A DNA stretch of 64,000 nucleotides from Sphingobium sp. SYK-6 (GTDB lineage Bacteria > Pseudomonadota > Alphaproteobacteria > Sphingomonadales > Sphingomonadaceae): the NCBI RefSeq assembly GCF_000283515.1, contig NC_015976.1:1550001-1614000 (forward strand), written 5' to 3'. The translations under genes and the position numbers were made by a program. Numbering within the stretch: position 1 is the first letter of the stretch; each line of letters begins with the position of its first letter. Below, piece after piece: positions 27,163 to 35,627 of this stretch. The notes beneath the pieces are model-generated. The model made no database searches. It saw only the letters and a list, made by a program, of their open reading frames with translations, and was not told the origin of the DNA.

Positions 27163-27401
27163 ATGGCTGAATTGGGTGGGGAGGCGTCAGGCGGTTTCCG
27201 GCGGAAAATGGGGACGAAGCCGTCGTTCCCAAACCGGAGGTTGAGCGCCCGCTCTGGCCTAATGCCGACGTTCCGCCCTTGTTCGCACGGGAAGCCTTAC
27301 GACTGAGGCTGACGATAGAGGAAGGGCAGCTTCAATCGCCAATATCGCGCGAAGCTGCCATTCTCTTACGCCCCTTAGCCTTATCGGCTAACGCCGCCTG
27401 A
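27163..27401 (+). pseudogene. Possible frameshifted remnant ORF beside prfH
   Basis: An ATG at 27163 opens a frame (MAELGGEASGGFRR...) that soon becomes shadow-like, while the neighbouring frame, which has no start of its own, reads like protein to the stop at 27399-27401: PKPEVERPLWPNADVPPLF then AREALRLRLTIEEGQL. A single frameshift near 27195-27215 would join them. It overlaps the end of prfH by 14 bp on the opposite strand. No family is recognised; a chance ORF remains possible. Confidence 0.25.
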
Positions 27402-28005
27402 ACCGCTCGCCCTCATAGGTCCGGATCGCATTGCCACGCTCGAGTTCGCGGCTGTGATCCCACAGGGCCCTTTTGCCTTCGGCTTCACCTGCTCCCCGTC
27501 GCTCCTCAAGCGCCATCGTCAGTTTCAGCCGCGCAATCTTCTTGTTCGCGAGTTGCGAGCGTTGATCCTGGGACGTCGCGACAAGCCCACTCGGCAAATG
27601 CGTCGCCCGAACTGCGCTATCGGTCTTGTTGACATGCTGCCCGCCAGGCCCGGAAGCGCGAAAGGTCTGATAGCGAATGTCTTCGTCCCTTAGGTCCGGC
27701 GACTGCGCGTCGATCCGGAAAGGTCGCACGCCGACGAACCAATTCCGCCGCTTGTGCAGAGGGCGGAACGGACTGGTTCCGATCCAACGGATTGTGCCGA
27801 TGCAGGTGGCGGCGAATGCCTCCGCCCCGTCGCCCGATACGCGCAGCAACGCCGTTGCCGCTGGTCCCTCGACCGGCTCGACCGGTTCGCATACCAGCCC
27901 GCCGGCCACGCCCTCCCGGCTGAGCGCATGGACCAGCTGAGCCACGACCCACTCGCACTCCCTCGGTCCCTGACCGGAGAAGAGATGCAGGATAATCTCC
28001 GTCAT
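27388..28005 (-). CDS. prfH: Peptide chain release factor homologue PrfH
   Basis: 205 aa. It has the catalytic GGQ loop of class I release factors ([17 protein letters not shown] at 121-123) but is much shorter than RF1/RF2 (about 360 aa) and lacks the stop-codon-recognition domain; there is no PxT or SPF tripeptide domain. This layout is the PrfH subfamily, which occurs with an RtcB ligase and has been reported to act on ribosomes with a cleaved decoding centre, releasing the stalled chain so the rRNA can be religated. The start overlaps the rtcB stop by 4 bp. Confidence 0.93.
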   Translation of the reverse strand: MTEIILHLFSGQGPRECEWVVAQLVHALSREGVAGGLVCEPVEPVEGPAATALLRVSGDGAEAFAATCIGTIRWIGTSPFRPLHKRRNWFVGVRPFRIDAQSPDLRDEDIRYQTFRASGPGGQHVNKTDSAVRATHLPSGLVATSQDQRSQLANKKIARLKLTMALEERRGAGEAEGKRALWDHSRELERGNAIRTYEGERFRRR

Positions 28006-29099
28006 GCGCGCCTCGTCTTGTAGGTGAGCAGTGGGCGCAACGTCGCGATCAGGTCGATCAGCCCCGCCGTTTCGAGATCGCGCACGACCTGATGGACGTC
28101 CTTGTACGCCTGCGGAGCCTCCTCATAAATCAGGTCACGATCCTCGCAGATCACCCGGCTACCCAGCTTCGTTCGCTCAAGATCGGCGATGCTGAACCGG
28201 CGGACGAGCTTGTCCTTGGCCTCGCTGCGGCTCCATTTGCGGCCCGCGCCATGCGCGAGCGAATGCAGCGCCGCGTCAGCCTGTTCCAGCCGGGGGCGGA
28301 CCAGATAGGTCATGTCGCCGCGCGATCCGGGGATCGCGACCAGCCCCTTGTCCGCGGGTGCCGCACCTTTGCGGTGCAGCCACCCACCCTGATGCGGCGT
28401 CACGCTGTTGTGGCAGATGTCGAGCAGACGCTCGCCAGTGGTCCCGATCCGATCGAGAAAGCGCTCGGCGATGACCTTGCGGTTGAGCACCGCCCAACGC
28501 ATCGCATCGTTATGCGCGGCCAAATAGTCCGCGCGTTCGGTCTCGCCAGCGATCAACCCGCCGACATTGTGCCGTGCGAGATGCGCGGCCAGGATGGCCT
28601 GGCCCAGCCCCCGCGACCCGCTGTGTACCATCAGATAGAGCGCGGCGGGATCGACCCCCGTGTCTCCGTCTCCATGCACCGTCTCAATCCGCAGCAGCTC
28701 GGCGAAATGGTTGCCCCCGCCGATCGTGCCCAGCGCTTCGCCGGCAAGATCTGGTGCCAGCGCAGCCTCCGCGAGACGCGCGGCACCATCCCCTGACCAT
28801 GGGCCGTCCAGACCGCGCAACTTGCGCTCGACGGTATCGAGCCGGAACTTGCGTAGCGGCATTGCGGTACGCCAAAGCCCCATCCCACACCCGATGTCGC
28901 TGCCGACCAGGTGGGGATAAACATGGCTGCGTGACCAGAAAGCTGCGCCCACCGCAATGCCGCGTCCGGCATGCAGGTCGGGTAGCCCAACGATGCGATC
29001 GATTCCGTCGAGCCGTGCAGTCTGGTGAAGCTGGTTCACCGCTGCCTGTTCGATCCAGCTTTCGGGCGAGGCCACGATATGTATGGTTGCACCGTTCAT
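28002..29099 (-). CDS. rtcB: RtcB-family RNA ligase (PrfH-associated, RtcB2 type)
   Basis: 365 aa, shorter than housekeeping RtcB (about 408 aa). RtcB joins 3'-phosphate or 2',3'-cyclic-phosphate RNA ends to 5'-OH ends through a guanylylated histidine. All key residues are present: GSDIGCGM (Asp68, Cys71), GGGNHF (Asn130, His131), VHSGSRG (His159), ICHNSV (His230) and the GMP-accepting histidine in LAHGAGR (His283). The ATG at 29099 overlaps the upstream gene's stop by 4 bp; the frame extends further but that start is preferred. Directly coupled to prfH. Confidence 0.94.
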   Translation of the reverse strand: MNGATIHIVASPESWIEQAAVNQLHQTARLDGIDRIVGLPDLHAGRGIAVGAAFWSRSHVYPHLVGSDIGCGMGLWRTAMPLRKFRLDTVERKLRGLDGPWSGDGAARLAEAALAPDLAGEALGTIGGGNHFAELLRIETVHGDGDTGVDPAALYLMVHSGSRGLGQAILAAHLARHNVGGLIAGETERADYLAAHNDAMRWAVLNRKVIAERFLDRIGTTGERLLDICHNSVTPHQGGWLHRKGAAPADKGLVAIPGSRGDMTYLVRPRLEQADAALHSLAHGAGRKWSRSEAKDKLVRRFSIADLERTKLGSRVICEDRDLIYEEAPQAYKDVHQVVRDLETAGLIDLIATLRPLLTYKTRRA

Positions 29100-29599
29100 G
29101 GTGCCACCTCCTCTCGTGCGGGCTTGCGCCTGCCGGGCGCAACGACAAGCCCCTGGTCGCGCCAGAACCAGACACGATCCTTCAGCACGCCGTCGCACGG
29201 GTCGACATAGAGTTCGCAGCGCCGCCAACTGTACCGGTCGGGATCAAGGACACGGCCTTCGCACAGCAATTCCCCATGCCGGCCCTGCGAGATGCCGAAG
29301 ATCACGAAATCGCGCAGATGTTCGCGAACGTGCATCTTCACGGTGCTGCCGGTGTCGAGATGCTCGCAGATTTCGCTGAACACATCATCCCAGCGCCGTC
29401 CTACCCGCCGCTGGAGGAAGCGCACGAGCGGCGCGAGATTCTCGTTGAGCGATTTCGAATAGTCCGCGCGCTCGCGGACGTGCCGCTTTAGACCGATCTG
29501 CTTGAAGTCGTTGTGGTCATTCTTGAGTTTTACGGGCGGCGCATGCCGCGAGCCCCAGCGCGGACGCTCGACGATGACCTTGAACATGTCAGCGCGCAT
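29096..29599 (-). CDS. Uncharacterised 167-aa protein in the rtcB-prfH operon
   Basis: No family is recognised. The ATG at 29599 has GGGGAGG 7 nt upstream, giving 167 aa. The first half is basic and polar (WGSRHAPPVKLKNDHNDFKQ, then RHVRERADYSKSLNENL); a middle helix is LAPLVRFLQRRVGRRWDDVF; then come HMVREHL-like residues (VKMHVREHLRDFV) and the tryptophan-rich C-terminal DRVWFWRDQG. There is no signal peptide or membrane segment. The high basic content and its place as first gene, overlapping rtcB by 4 bp, suggest an RNA- or ribosome-binding partner in the repair reaction (inference). Confidence 0.8.
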   Translation of the reverse strand: MRADMFKVIVERPRWGSRHAPPVKLKNDHNDFKQIGLKRHVRERADYSKSLNENLAPLVRFLQRRVGRRWDDVFSEICEHLDTGSTVKMHVREHLRDFVIFGISQGRHGELLCEGRVLDPDRYSWRRCELYVDPCDGVLKDRVWFWRDQGLVVAPGRRKPAREEVAP

Positions 29600-29657
29600 G
29601 GCGATCCTCCCCAAGAGCGGAGATGCCCGTCGGCAGACGTTGAATATAAAGAATGGA

Positions 29658-29675
29658 CGCGGCGCCATCGCCGCG
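29658..29675. other. Stem-loop in the leader of the rtcB-prfH operon
   Basis: Perfect 7-bp arms CGCGGCG and CGCCGCG with a 4-nt loop, between the possible leader ORF and the 167-aa gene. On the operon strand the T-run is before, not after, the stem, so it is not an intrinsic terminator. Confidence 0.5.
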
Positions 29676-29683
29676 AAAAAGGG

Positions 29684-29779
29684 TCAGGCGACCGCAGTCA
29701 CCCGCACGGGAATTGCCCATGTGATATGTTCCTGAACTCGGAAAACGGGAGTGATGACGGGTGCGGTTGCGGCTCGCAT
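29684..29779 (-). CDS. Possible 31-aa leader peptide ORF
   Basis: A short frame, MRAATAPVITPVFRVQEH and so on, has the best ribosome site of the locus (AAGGAAAGGAG, 7 nt before ATG) and ends 84 nt before the 167-aa gene, just ahead of a stem-loop. The peptide is hydrophobic and rich in valine and alanine without a run of one amino acid. It could be a leader that senses translation, which would suit a ribosome-repair operon, or a chance ORF. Confidence 0.35.
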   Translation of the reverse strand: MRAATAPVITPVFRVQEHITWAIPVRVTAVA

Positions 29780-30217
29780 ATGTTCACTCCTTTCCTTCGT
29801 TCGAGAAACAGTGTTGCGGCCCTTACGCCAAATCGCCCCGCCGATCAATGGCTCCGAGTTGTCCGCATCGGTATCGCCACCCGGATGAGGTCCGCTTTTC
29901 GGTGTCCGCTGTTCGATCCCCAATGACCACTTCTCGGGCACATTGCTGTTGACGGTCCCGCAATGCGCGAACGGCGGGTTCTAACGGAAGCTGCTGTTCT
30001 ATGCACGGCAGGCGAACGGCGCGATTTGGTCGTGTCCTGACAGGCCCCTTCCGGAGGAAGACGCCGGCTAGCCGCCCTTCCGCAAAGCCATCGAATTCGT
30101 GCACGCCGCCCAAGGCCTTCTCCGCCTGCGGGGAACGGCCCTCCAAAGCGCCGGAGGGGCGAGGCATCGCGGGCGGATATTCGCTGCTTGCTTTCGTGGC
30201 ATCACCCCAATCAGCAC
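29780..30217. other. Intergenic stretch upstream of the rtcB operon
   Basis: Only shadow-like open frames are seen. The operon's promoter should be near 29800-29900 on the minus strand, but no convincing -35/-10 or -24/-12 pair was found by eye. Confidence 0.4.
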
Positions 30218-30475
30218 CGCTTTTTCGGCTGTCCTACACCCCCTCCGCCATGGCAGCCCTGCCGGACGCCTCTTCCCGTTGCAGGAAACAGGATAATGCG
30301 TGGCTCTCGGCGAATTCTCATCGAAGGATTTTCATCATCCGGTCGGGCCGCGCAGGCTTGCCGGGACGAGCTCCAGCGTCTGCCGCATCGGCGCTCTCGC
30401 AAAGGTCACGGAAGCGGAAGATGACACGGACGGGTCGTCATCTTTGTAAACTTCCAGGCCGCACCGCCTTGTTGG
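30218..30475 (+). repeat. Dispersed intergenic repeat, copy A
   Basis: About 258 nt that match 49907-50155 in the opposite orientation, with many identical blocks: CGCTTTTTC, TGTCCTACACC, ATGGCAGCCCTGCCGG, a 17-nt GGATTTTCATCATCCGG, CAGGCTTGCCGGG, and CGGAAGATGA ... TCGTCATCTT. The last pair forms a stem (30418-30444) conserved in both copies. No transposase or clear terminal repeats are present. Confidence 0.75.
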
Positions 30476-30874
30476 CCCGGCATGGGTGGGCCGTCGCGGC
30501 GCATCGTCCGTGCTCCTCCTCCTCGGCACGGGCCCTCGCCACGGCTCCGCGAATCGGCCCGGCCCTCGAATGGCGCCGTCGCAGGGGAGAGGGCCATCCC
30601 CCGATTCCCCGATCGCGATCTCCCCGAGAGCCGAGGCGCGTTTCGGCTCGAAATTTGTCCGTGCTCCCCCTGGGCTATCGGTGCCGGGATGAACCCTGAT
30701 GCGGCCGGATTCCGGCGCTCTTCTTTTGCATCGGCATCGGTCTCCATTATATGCAAGACATGGGGATCGAGCCGAGAAAAGGATTCTTAACGGCATATTC
30801 GTGGAAGCCGGTTTTACTGCATCGCAACATCGGTTCCCTTGCCCTATATGGTTGGGCAAAAGGCTAGGACATAC
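30476..30874. other. Gap between repeat copy A and phaZ
   Basis: About 400 nt with no supported gene; GC-rich at first, then more AT-rich from about 30720 to 30860, which is probably where the phaZ promoter lies. Confidence 0.4.
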
Positions 30875-32110
30875 ATGCTCTACAATGCTTATGAGATTCA
30901 GCGCAGCCTGCTGGCCAGTGCAAGCGCCATGGCGACGGCCAGTGTGGAGCTGTTGCAGAATCCGGCCAATCCCTTCGCCTATTTCGGCGGGGGCCCCATG
31001 CTCGCGTCCGCCCTGGATGTCTTCGCCCATGCGGCAGCGCCGCGCGGCAAGCCGGCCTTCGATCTCCCCACTACGGACATAGACGGCAAGACCGTCGCGG
31101 TGCGCGAGGTCGTCGAGGCACGCAAGACCTTCGGCCAGCTCAAGCATTTCATCCGCGAAGGGCACGAGACGGGCAGCCCCAAGGTGTTGGTCGTCGCGCC
31201 CATGTCCGGCCATTTCGCGACTCTGCTGCGGGGCACGGTGGCACGCCTCATGCCGGGGCATGACGTCTACATCACCGATTGGCGGGACGCGCGCAACGTG
31301 CCGCTGTCCCAGGGCGGTTTCGACCTCGATGATTATGTCGACTATCTGATCGACTGGCTCGATCATATGGGCCCCGGCGCGCACATGCTGGCTGTCTGCC
31401 AGCCCTCCGTGCCCTGTCTCGCCGCCGCGAGCCTCATGTCCGCAGCCGATCATCCGGCCCGGCCGCGCACGCTCACCATGATGGGTGGCCCCATCGACAC
31501 GCGCCAGGGGCCGACGGCGGTCAATGAGCTCGCGCAGGAGCGGCCGCTGAGCTGGTTCCGGCAGAATGTGGTGGCCACGGTGCCCTTCAGCTATCCGGGC
31601 GCCGGGCGGAAAGTCTATCCGGGCTTCATGCAGCTTGCCGGCTTCATGTCGATGAATCTCGGCAACCATCTGATGAGCCACTGGCAGATGTTCCGGCATC
31701 TGGTGAAAGGTGACGAGGAAAGCGCCGAGGCGACCAAGCGCTTCTATGACGAATATCGCTCGGTGTGCGACATGACGGCGGAATTCTATCTCCAGACCGT
31801 CAACGAGGTGTTCAAGAAGCACAGCCTGCCCAAGGGCGAGTTCATGCATCGCGGTGCCGTCGTGGATACCGGCGCGATCCGGGACGTGGCCCTGCTGGCT
31901 GTGGAAGGGGAGAATGACGACATCTCCGGCATCGGCCAGACCGAAGCGGCCCTCCACATCACGCCCAATCTGCCTGACGCGATGAAGCAATATTATCTCG
32001 CCAGAGACGTGGGCCATTATGGCATCTTCAATGGCTCGAAATGGCGCAACCGCATTGCACCCGTGGTGGAAGCGTGGATCGCGCAGCATGATCGGTCGAC
32101 GCGCAACTGA
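30875..32110 (+). CDS. phaZ: Intracellular polyhydroxyalkanoate depolymerase
   Basis: 411 aa. PhaZ mobilises stored PHB. The start MLYNAYEIQRS is the usual N-terminus of the family, so the ATG at 30875 is chosen over one 36 nt upstream. The lipase-like box has cysteine instead of serine (AVCQPSVP, Cys175), as in native-granule depolymerases. Other matches are ITDWRDARNVP and, near the end, YYLARDVGHYGIFNGSKWR with the catalytic histidine. No PHA synthase or phasin is in the window. Confidence 0.95.
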   Translation: MLYNAYEIQRSLLASASAMATASVELLQNPANPFAYFGGGPMLASALDVFAHAAAPRGKPAFDLPTTDIDGKTVAVREVVEARKTFGQLKHFIREGHETGSPKVLVVAPMSGHFATLLRGTVARLMPGHDVYITDWRDARNVPLSQGGFDLDDYVDYLIDWLDHMGPGAHMLAVCQPSVPCLAAASLMSAADHPARPRTLTMMGGPIDTRQGPTAVNELAQERPLSWFRQNVVATVPFSYPGAGRKVYPGFMQLAGFMSMNLGNHLMSHWQMFRHLVKGDEESAEATKRFYDEYRSVCDMTAEFYLQTVNEVFKKHSLPKGEFMHRGAVVDTGAIRDVALLAVEGENDDISGIGQTEAALHITPNLPDAMKQYYLARDVGHYGIFNGSKWRNRIAPVVEAWIAQHDRSTRN

Positions 32111-32134
32111 GGTGAGGGCCGTGAGACAAAGGGC

Positions 32135-33130
32135 ATGACGGGCGCGATCCGGCTTCATTCGGTGGCCGTGGAGCGTTTTCCCGTGGCCGGTGCATTCACC
32201 ATCAGCCGGGGCGCCAAGACGTTCGTCGATGTCGTCGTCTGTACCGTCACCGACGGGGTCCGAACCGGCCGTGGGGAAGGCACCGCAATCTATTATCATG
32301 GCGAGACCGCGCAGGGTTGCGCCGACGCGATCCGCGCGGTTGCCACCGATCCGGCCGCGTTCGATCGCCACGCACTGCGAGGGCTGATGCCGCCGGGCGC
32401 AGCGCGCAATGCGCTGGATTGCGCGCTATGGGACATCGAGGCGCGGCGCGAGGGCGCGCCGGTGTGGCAGCTTGCGGGCCTTCCCGAACCTTCTCCGGTG
32501 CGCACGGCCTTCACCATCAGTCTCGACGAACCCGATGTCATGGCCGCGGCAGCGGCGCGCGCCGCGGCACGGGGCTTCTCCCTCCTCAAGTGCAAGCTGA
32601 CGGGCGAGGGCGATCCGGCGCGCATCGAGGCGGTGCGGCAAGGCGCGCCCGATGCCGATCTGATCGTGGATGCCAACGAGAGCTGGGCCGGAATGGACAT
32701 CGCGGTGCAGGCCCGCGCCCTCGCCGATCTGGGGGTATCGCTGATTGAACAGCCTCTGCCGGCGGGACATGATTCCGCCTTGGCGGGGCTTTCGCTGGCG
32801 GTGCCGATTTGCGCGGACGAGAGCTGCCAGAGCCTTGCCGATATCGAGGGTCTGGGTGCTTATCAGGCCATCAACATCAAGCTGGACAAGGCCGGAGGCC
32901 TGACGGAAGCGCTGGCGATGGCAAAGGCCGCGCGAGACCATGGCCAGAAGGTCATGGTCGGCTGCATGCTGGGCACCTCACTGGGCATCGCGCCGGCCTT
33001 TCTACTGGCGGGATCAGCAAGCTGGGTCGACCTGGATGGCGCGCTGCTGCTGGCGCGGGATCGCGACGAAGGATTGATCGTTTCGGACGGAATGCTCCAG
33101 CCGGGCCGTTTGTGGGGGACGGGACAATAA
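32135..33130 (+). CDS. Enolase-superfamily racemase/epimerase (DgcA or L-Ala-D/L-Glu epimerase type)
   Basis: 331 aa member of the muconate-lactonising subgroup. The base pair of lysines is in LLKCKLTG (Lys152, Lys154); metal ligands are Asp179 in IVDANESW, Glu205 in LIEQPLP and Asp228 in CADES; the second acid-base lysine is Lys249 in NIKLDKAGG. This set fits dipeptide epimerases (L-Ala-D-Glu from peptidoglycan) and the N-acetyl-D-Glu racemase DgcA. The DgcN partner of DgcA is not adjacent, which leaves the choice open. It starts 24 nt after phaZ. Confidence 0.88.
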   Translation: MTGAIRLHSVAVERFPVAGAFTISRGAKTFVDVVVCTVTDGVRTGRGEGTAIYYHGETAQGCADAIRAVATDPAAFDRHALRGLMPPGAARNALDCALWDIEARREGAPVWQLAGLPEPSPVRTAFTISLDEPDVMAAAAARAAARGFSLLKCKLTGEGDPARIEAVRQGAPDADLIVDANESWAGMDIAVQARALADLGVSLIEQPLPAGHDSALAGLSLAVPICADESCQSLADIEGLGAYQAINIKLDKAGGLTEALAMAKAARDHGQKVMVGCMLGTSLGIAPAFLLAGSASWVDLDGALLLARDRDEGLIVSDGMLQPGRLWGTGQ

Positions 33131-33240
33131 TTAAAGATTTACCAGCTTGACTTAAGTCATCCTGATCGGTCACTCGAATGGCTGATCCGGAATTTGGGGC
33201 ATGGAACCGGACCCTTTGGTCATATCTGAGGAGATGTTGC

Positions 33241-33615
33241 GTGCGCTTTGCACGAATTCTCGCGCTGCTGCTCGTTGCTGCCACCTTGGGCATCTGCGGC
33301 TATTATCTCTGGAAAATGCCCTTCGCCTGGTTTCACCTTCCGCCCGCGATCATCGGCGTCCTGATGAGTGTCTATTTCTGGCGCAGGGCTCCCAAGCGGA
33401 AAAAGGCCCGACGTGCCGCGGCGCTTGCGAGCTGTGCGGTGGTGCCGTTCATCGGCGCCAGCGCCGTCATCAGCCTCTTCACCTCGCCAGCGCCTGTCTG
33501 GCCCGTTTTCATGACGCTGACCGCGTTCTCCATCCTGGTCGCCGTCGTCGCGTTGATGCGGATCGAGCGTAAGCAGGCGCACATCTGGGCGGATTATTAT
33601 CAGGACGTCGCCTGA
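33241..33615 (+). CDS. Small membrane protein
   Basis: 124 aa from the GTG at 33241, which has TGAGGAG 7 nt upstream; an ATG at 33178 has no ribosome site. Four hydrophobic segments can be drawn (RILALLLVAATLGICGYYL, FHLPPAIIGVLMSVYFW, and two around AVVPFIGASAVISLF and LTAFSILVAVVALM), with a KRKKARR basic loop between the second and third. The family is not recognised. Its end overlaps the convergent mscS-type gene by 16 bp. Confidence 0.65.
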   Translation: MRFARILALLLVAATLGICGYYLWKMPFAWFHLPPAIIGVLMSVYFWRRAPKRKKARRAAALASCAVVPFIGASAVISLFTSPAPVWPVFMTLTAFSILVAVVALMRIERKQAHIWADYYQDVA

Positions 33616-34763
33616 GGCGAGGTTTGAACCGGCGGGACGGTTGCCCCCCAGTCGGCGGGATAGGGCATGATCATGCGACCGTCCGGCGCCGCCGTGAAGG
33701 TCGTCTGTGTCGGGTAAGCAAACTCGACCCCGCCTTCATTGAAGCGCCGCAGAATCGCGAGTCCGATCCGGTGCCGGATGCTGTAGATTTCCTCCCAGTC
33801 CGTCGAAAACACGTCGAACTCGACTTCGAAATCCAGTGAACTGGCGCCGAAGCCGACGAAACCCGCGCGCACGAAGACGCCGCCATTGGCTTCGACCAGT
33901 TCGCGCATGAGGACGGGGATGCCCTCCGCGACCTCTGGTGCCGTCTGATAGATGACGCCGACGGCAAACTTGAGCCTCCGCCGGTCGAGGCCTGAATAAG
34001 CCGTGATCTCCTTGTTCAGAAGCTGGGCATTGGAAACCACGATCCGTTCGCCGGTGACGGCCCGCAGCCGGGTGGATTTGAGGCCGATGCGCTCCACCGT
34101 GGCTGTCTGGCTGCCGAAATTGATGGCATCGCCCACCTTGAAGGGCTGGTCGAAGATGATCGAGAGCGAGGCGAAGAGATCCGAGAAGATACCCTGCGCG
34201 GCAAGGCCGATGGCGATGCCGCCGATGCCCAAGCCTGCGACAAGGCCGGTCACGTTGACGCCGAGATTGTCCAGCACCACGATGATCGCAACGGCGAAGA
34301 CCGCCACCGAGACGAGCACCTTGATGAGGCCGGAGGCATTGGCAAGGGCCTCGCTGCCGCCCATCTCCGGGTTCGAGCGAAGGCGGATCAGGCCCAGGAC
34401 GATCTGGCGCACCCAGATCGCGACTTGCCACGCAGTCACGACGGTGAAGAGAAAGCCGATCGTCCGGAACACAGTGGGGGGCGGATCGGCATAGCCGACC
34501 ACCAGACGCGCCGCGACGAGCAGCATGAAGACATGGCCTGTGCGCGCTGCCGCTTCTTCAAGAACACTCATGAAAGGCGCGCTCTTGGCACCACGCGCGA
34601 AGATGCGGATGAGCAAGCCCTTCAGCAGCCCAAGCAGCAGATAGATAACCAGCCCGGCCGCCGACGCGATGAGAATCTCGCTCCAGTTGAGCGATACCCA
34701 GTCCCATGCCTGGTCCATCGTATCGACGGGATTTCGGGCGGACGCTGGAGAGGAAGCGGACAT
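33600..34763 (-). CDS. MscS-family mechanosensitive channel
   Basis: 387 aa. Four membrane helices in the N-terminal half lead to the pore-lining glycine/alanine-rich helix (VTGLVAGLGIGGIAIGLAAQ) and the MscS beta-domain signature SIIFDQPFKVGDAINFG. The C-terminal cytoplasmic domain is intact to a proline-rich end. Such channels release solutes on hypo-osmotic shock. The gene stands alone, 20 nt downstream of ubiG on the same strand. Confidence 0.92.
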   Translation of the reverse strand: MSASSPASARNPVDTMDQAWDWVSLNWSEILIASAAGLVIYLLLGLLKGLLIRIFARGAKSAPFMSVLEEAAARTGHVFMLLVAARLVVGYADPPPTVFRTIGFLFTVVTAWQVAIWVRQIVLGLIRLRSNPEMGGSEALANASGLIKVLVSVAVFAVAIIVVLDNLGVNVTGLVAGLGIGGIAIGLAAQGIFSDLFASLSIIFDQPFKVGDAINFGSQTATVERIGLKSTRLRAVTGERIVVSNAQLLNKEITAYSGLDRRRLKFAVGVIYQTAPEVAEGIPVLMRELVEANGGVFVRAGFVGFGASSLDFEVEFDVFSTDWEEIYSIRHRIGLAILRRFNEGGVEFAYPTQTTFTAAPDGRMIMPYPADWGATVPPVQTSPQATS

Positions 34764-34783
34764 GGTGGCGATATCCCGAATTA

Positions 34784-35524
34784 TCAGGCTGGAATCTGGG
34801 TAACCGCCAGAATGTAATTCAGTGCCAGATTGTCGCTCAGCACGAAGCCGTATCGGGGATCGGCGAGCAGGCCCTTGCGGTCCACGATCTGCAGTCCCTG
34901 CGCTGCGAGTTGCGCTTCCATTTCGTCGGGTGTGATAAACCGGGACCAGTCATGCGTGCCCCGGGGGATACGCCCAAGCCCTTCCGCCAGCGAGACGATC
35001 AGCAGGCGGGAGAGGGGCGTGCGATTGGGGGTCGAGAGGATGAGCAGGCCATCAGGCTTGAGCAAGCGCGCGATGGCGGCCAGGAAGAGGGCCGGGTCGC
35101 TGACATGCTCGATAACCTCAAGGGTGGTGATGAGATCATAGCGCGGCTCGGCGAGCATTTCGACGCCACAGGCGCGGTAGTCGATGGCGAGTCCCATGGC
35201 ATCGGCATGCGCGCGGGCAACGGCGATGTTTTCAGGCGCCGCGTCGATTGCCGTGACGGCTGCGCCCATGCGTGCGAGCGGTTCGGCGACGAGGCCGGCG
35301 CCGCAGCCGATGTCCAGCGCGCGCTTGCCGGCAAGGGGCCGCAGTGTCGCGCTGTCGCCATGCCAATGCTTGTCGATCGCTTCCCGAATATAGCCTAGCC
35401 GGGCCGGACCGAGCTTGTGCAGCATGGCGCTGCCACCTTCGGGATCCCACCAGTCGGCGGCCTGGGCGCCGAAATGCGCCGCTTCCCTGGGGTCGATCGT
35501 CCCTGCTTGCGCGTCGCTTGCCAT
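34784..35524 (-). CDS. ubiG: Ubiquinone biosynthesis O-methyltransferase
   Basis: 246 aa SAM-dependent methyltransferase for both O-methylations of ubiquinone. SAM motif I is DIGCGAGLVAEPLAR, followed by VTAIDAAPENIAVA and the YDLITTLEVIEHVSDP motif; FITPDEMEAQLAAQG and NYILAVTQ near the end match UbiG. AGGACAGG precedes the ATG. It is divergent from lysC across a 103-nt gap. Confidence 0.94.
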   Translation of the reverse strand: MASDAQAGTIDPREAAHFGAQAADWWDPEGGSAMLHKLGPARLGYIREAIDKHWHGDSATLRPLAGKRALDIGCGAGLVAEPLARMGAAVTAIDAAPENIAVARAHADAMGLAIDYRACGVEMLAEPRYDLITTLEVIEHVSDPALFLAAIARLLKPDGLLILSTPNRTPLSRLLIVSLAEGLGRIPRGTHDWSRFITPDEMEAQLAAQGLQIVDRKGLLADPRYGFVLSDNLALNYILAVTQIPA

Positions 35525-35548
35525 GACCTGTCCTGCTGACTAAGAGGG

Positions 35549-35565
35549 CGCCGGCTCGAAGCCGG
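35549..35565. other. Stem-loop between ubiG and lysC
   Basis: GCCGGC arms around a 5-nt loop in the divergent promoter gap. It may be a transcript structure or protein site; no known attenuator pattern is seen. Confidence 0.3.
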
Positions 35566-35627
35566 CGAAACCAAAACGCCTGTTTTCCTGCCCCCTTGAT
35601 AGTCGATGAAAGGTCCGCGGCAAGTCC

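Noticed and set aside
29658-29675. Intrinsic terminator in the repair-operon leader
   Set aside because: The stem is perfect, but the T-run lies upstream of it on the operon strand.
29823-30167. 114-codon minus-strand frame upstream of the repair operon
   Set aside because: No ribosome site, Arg-rich shadow composition and no motif.
30335-32371. Long minus-strand frame opposite phaZ
   Set aside because: It spans the repeat, the gap and phaZ, and phaZ is clear.
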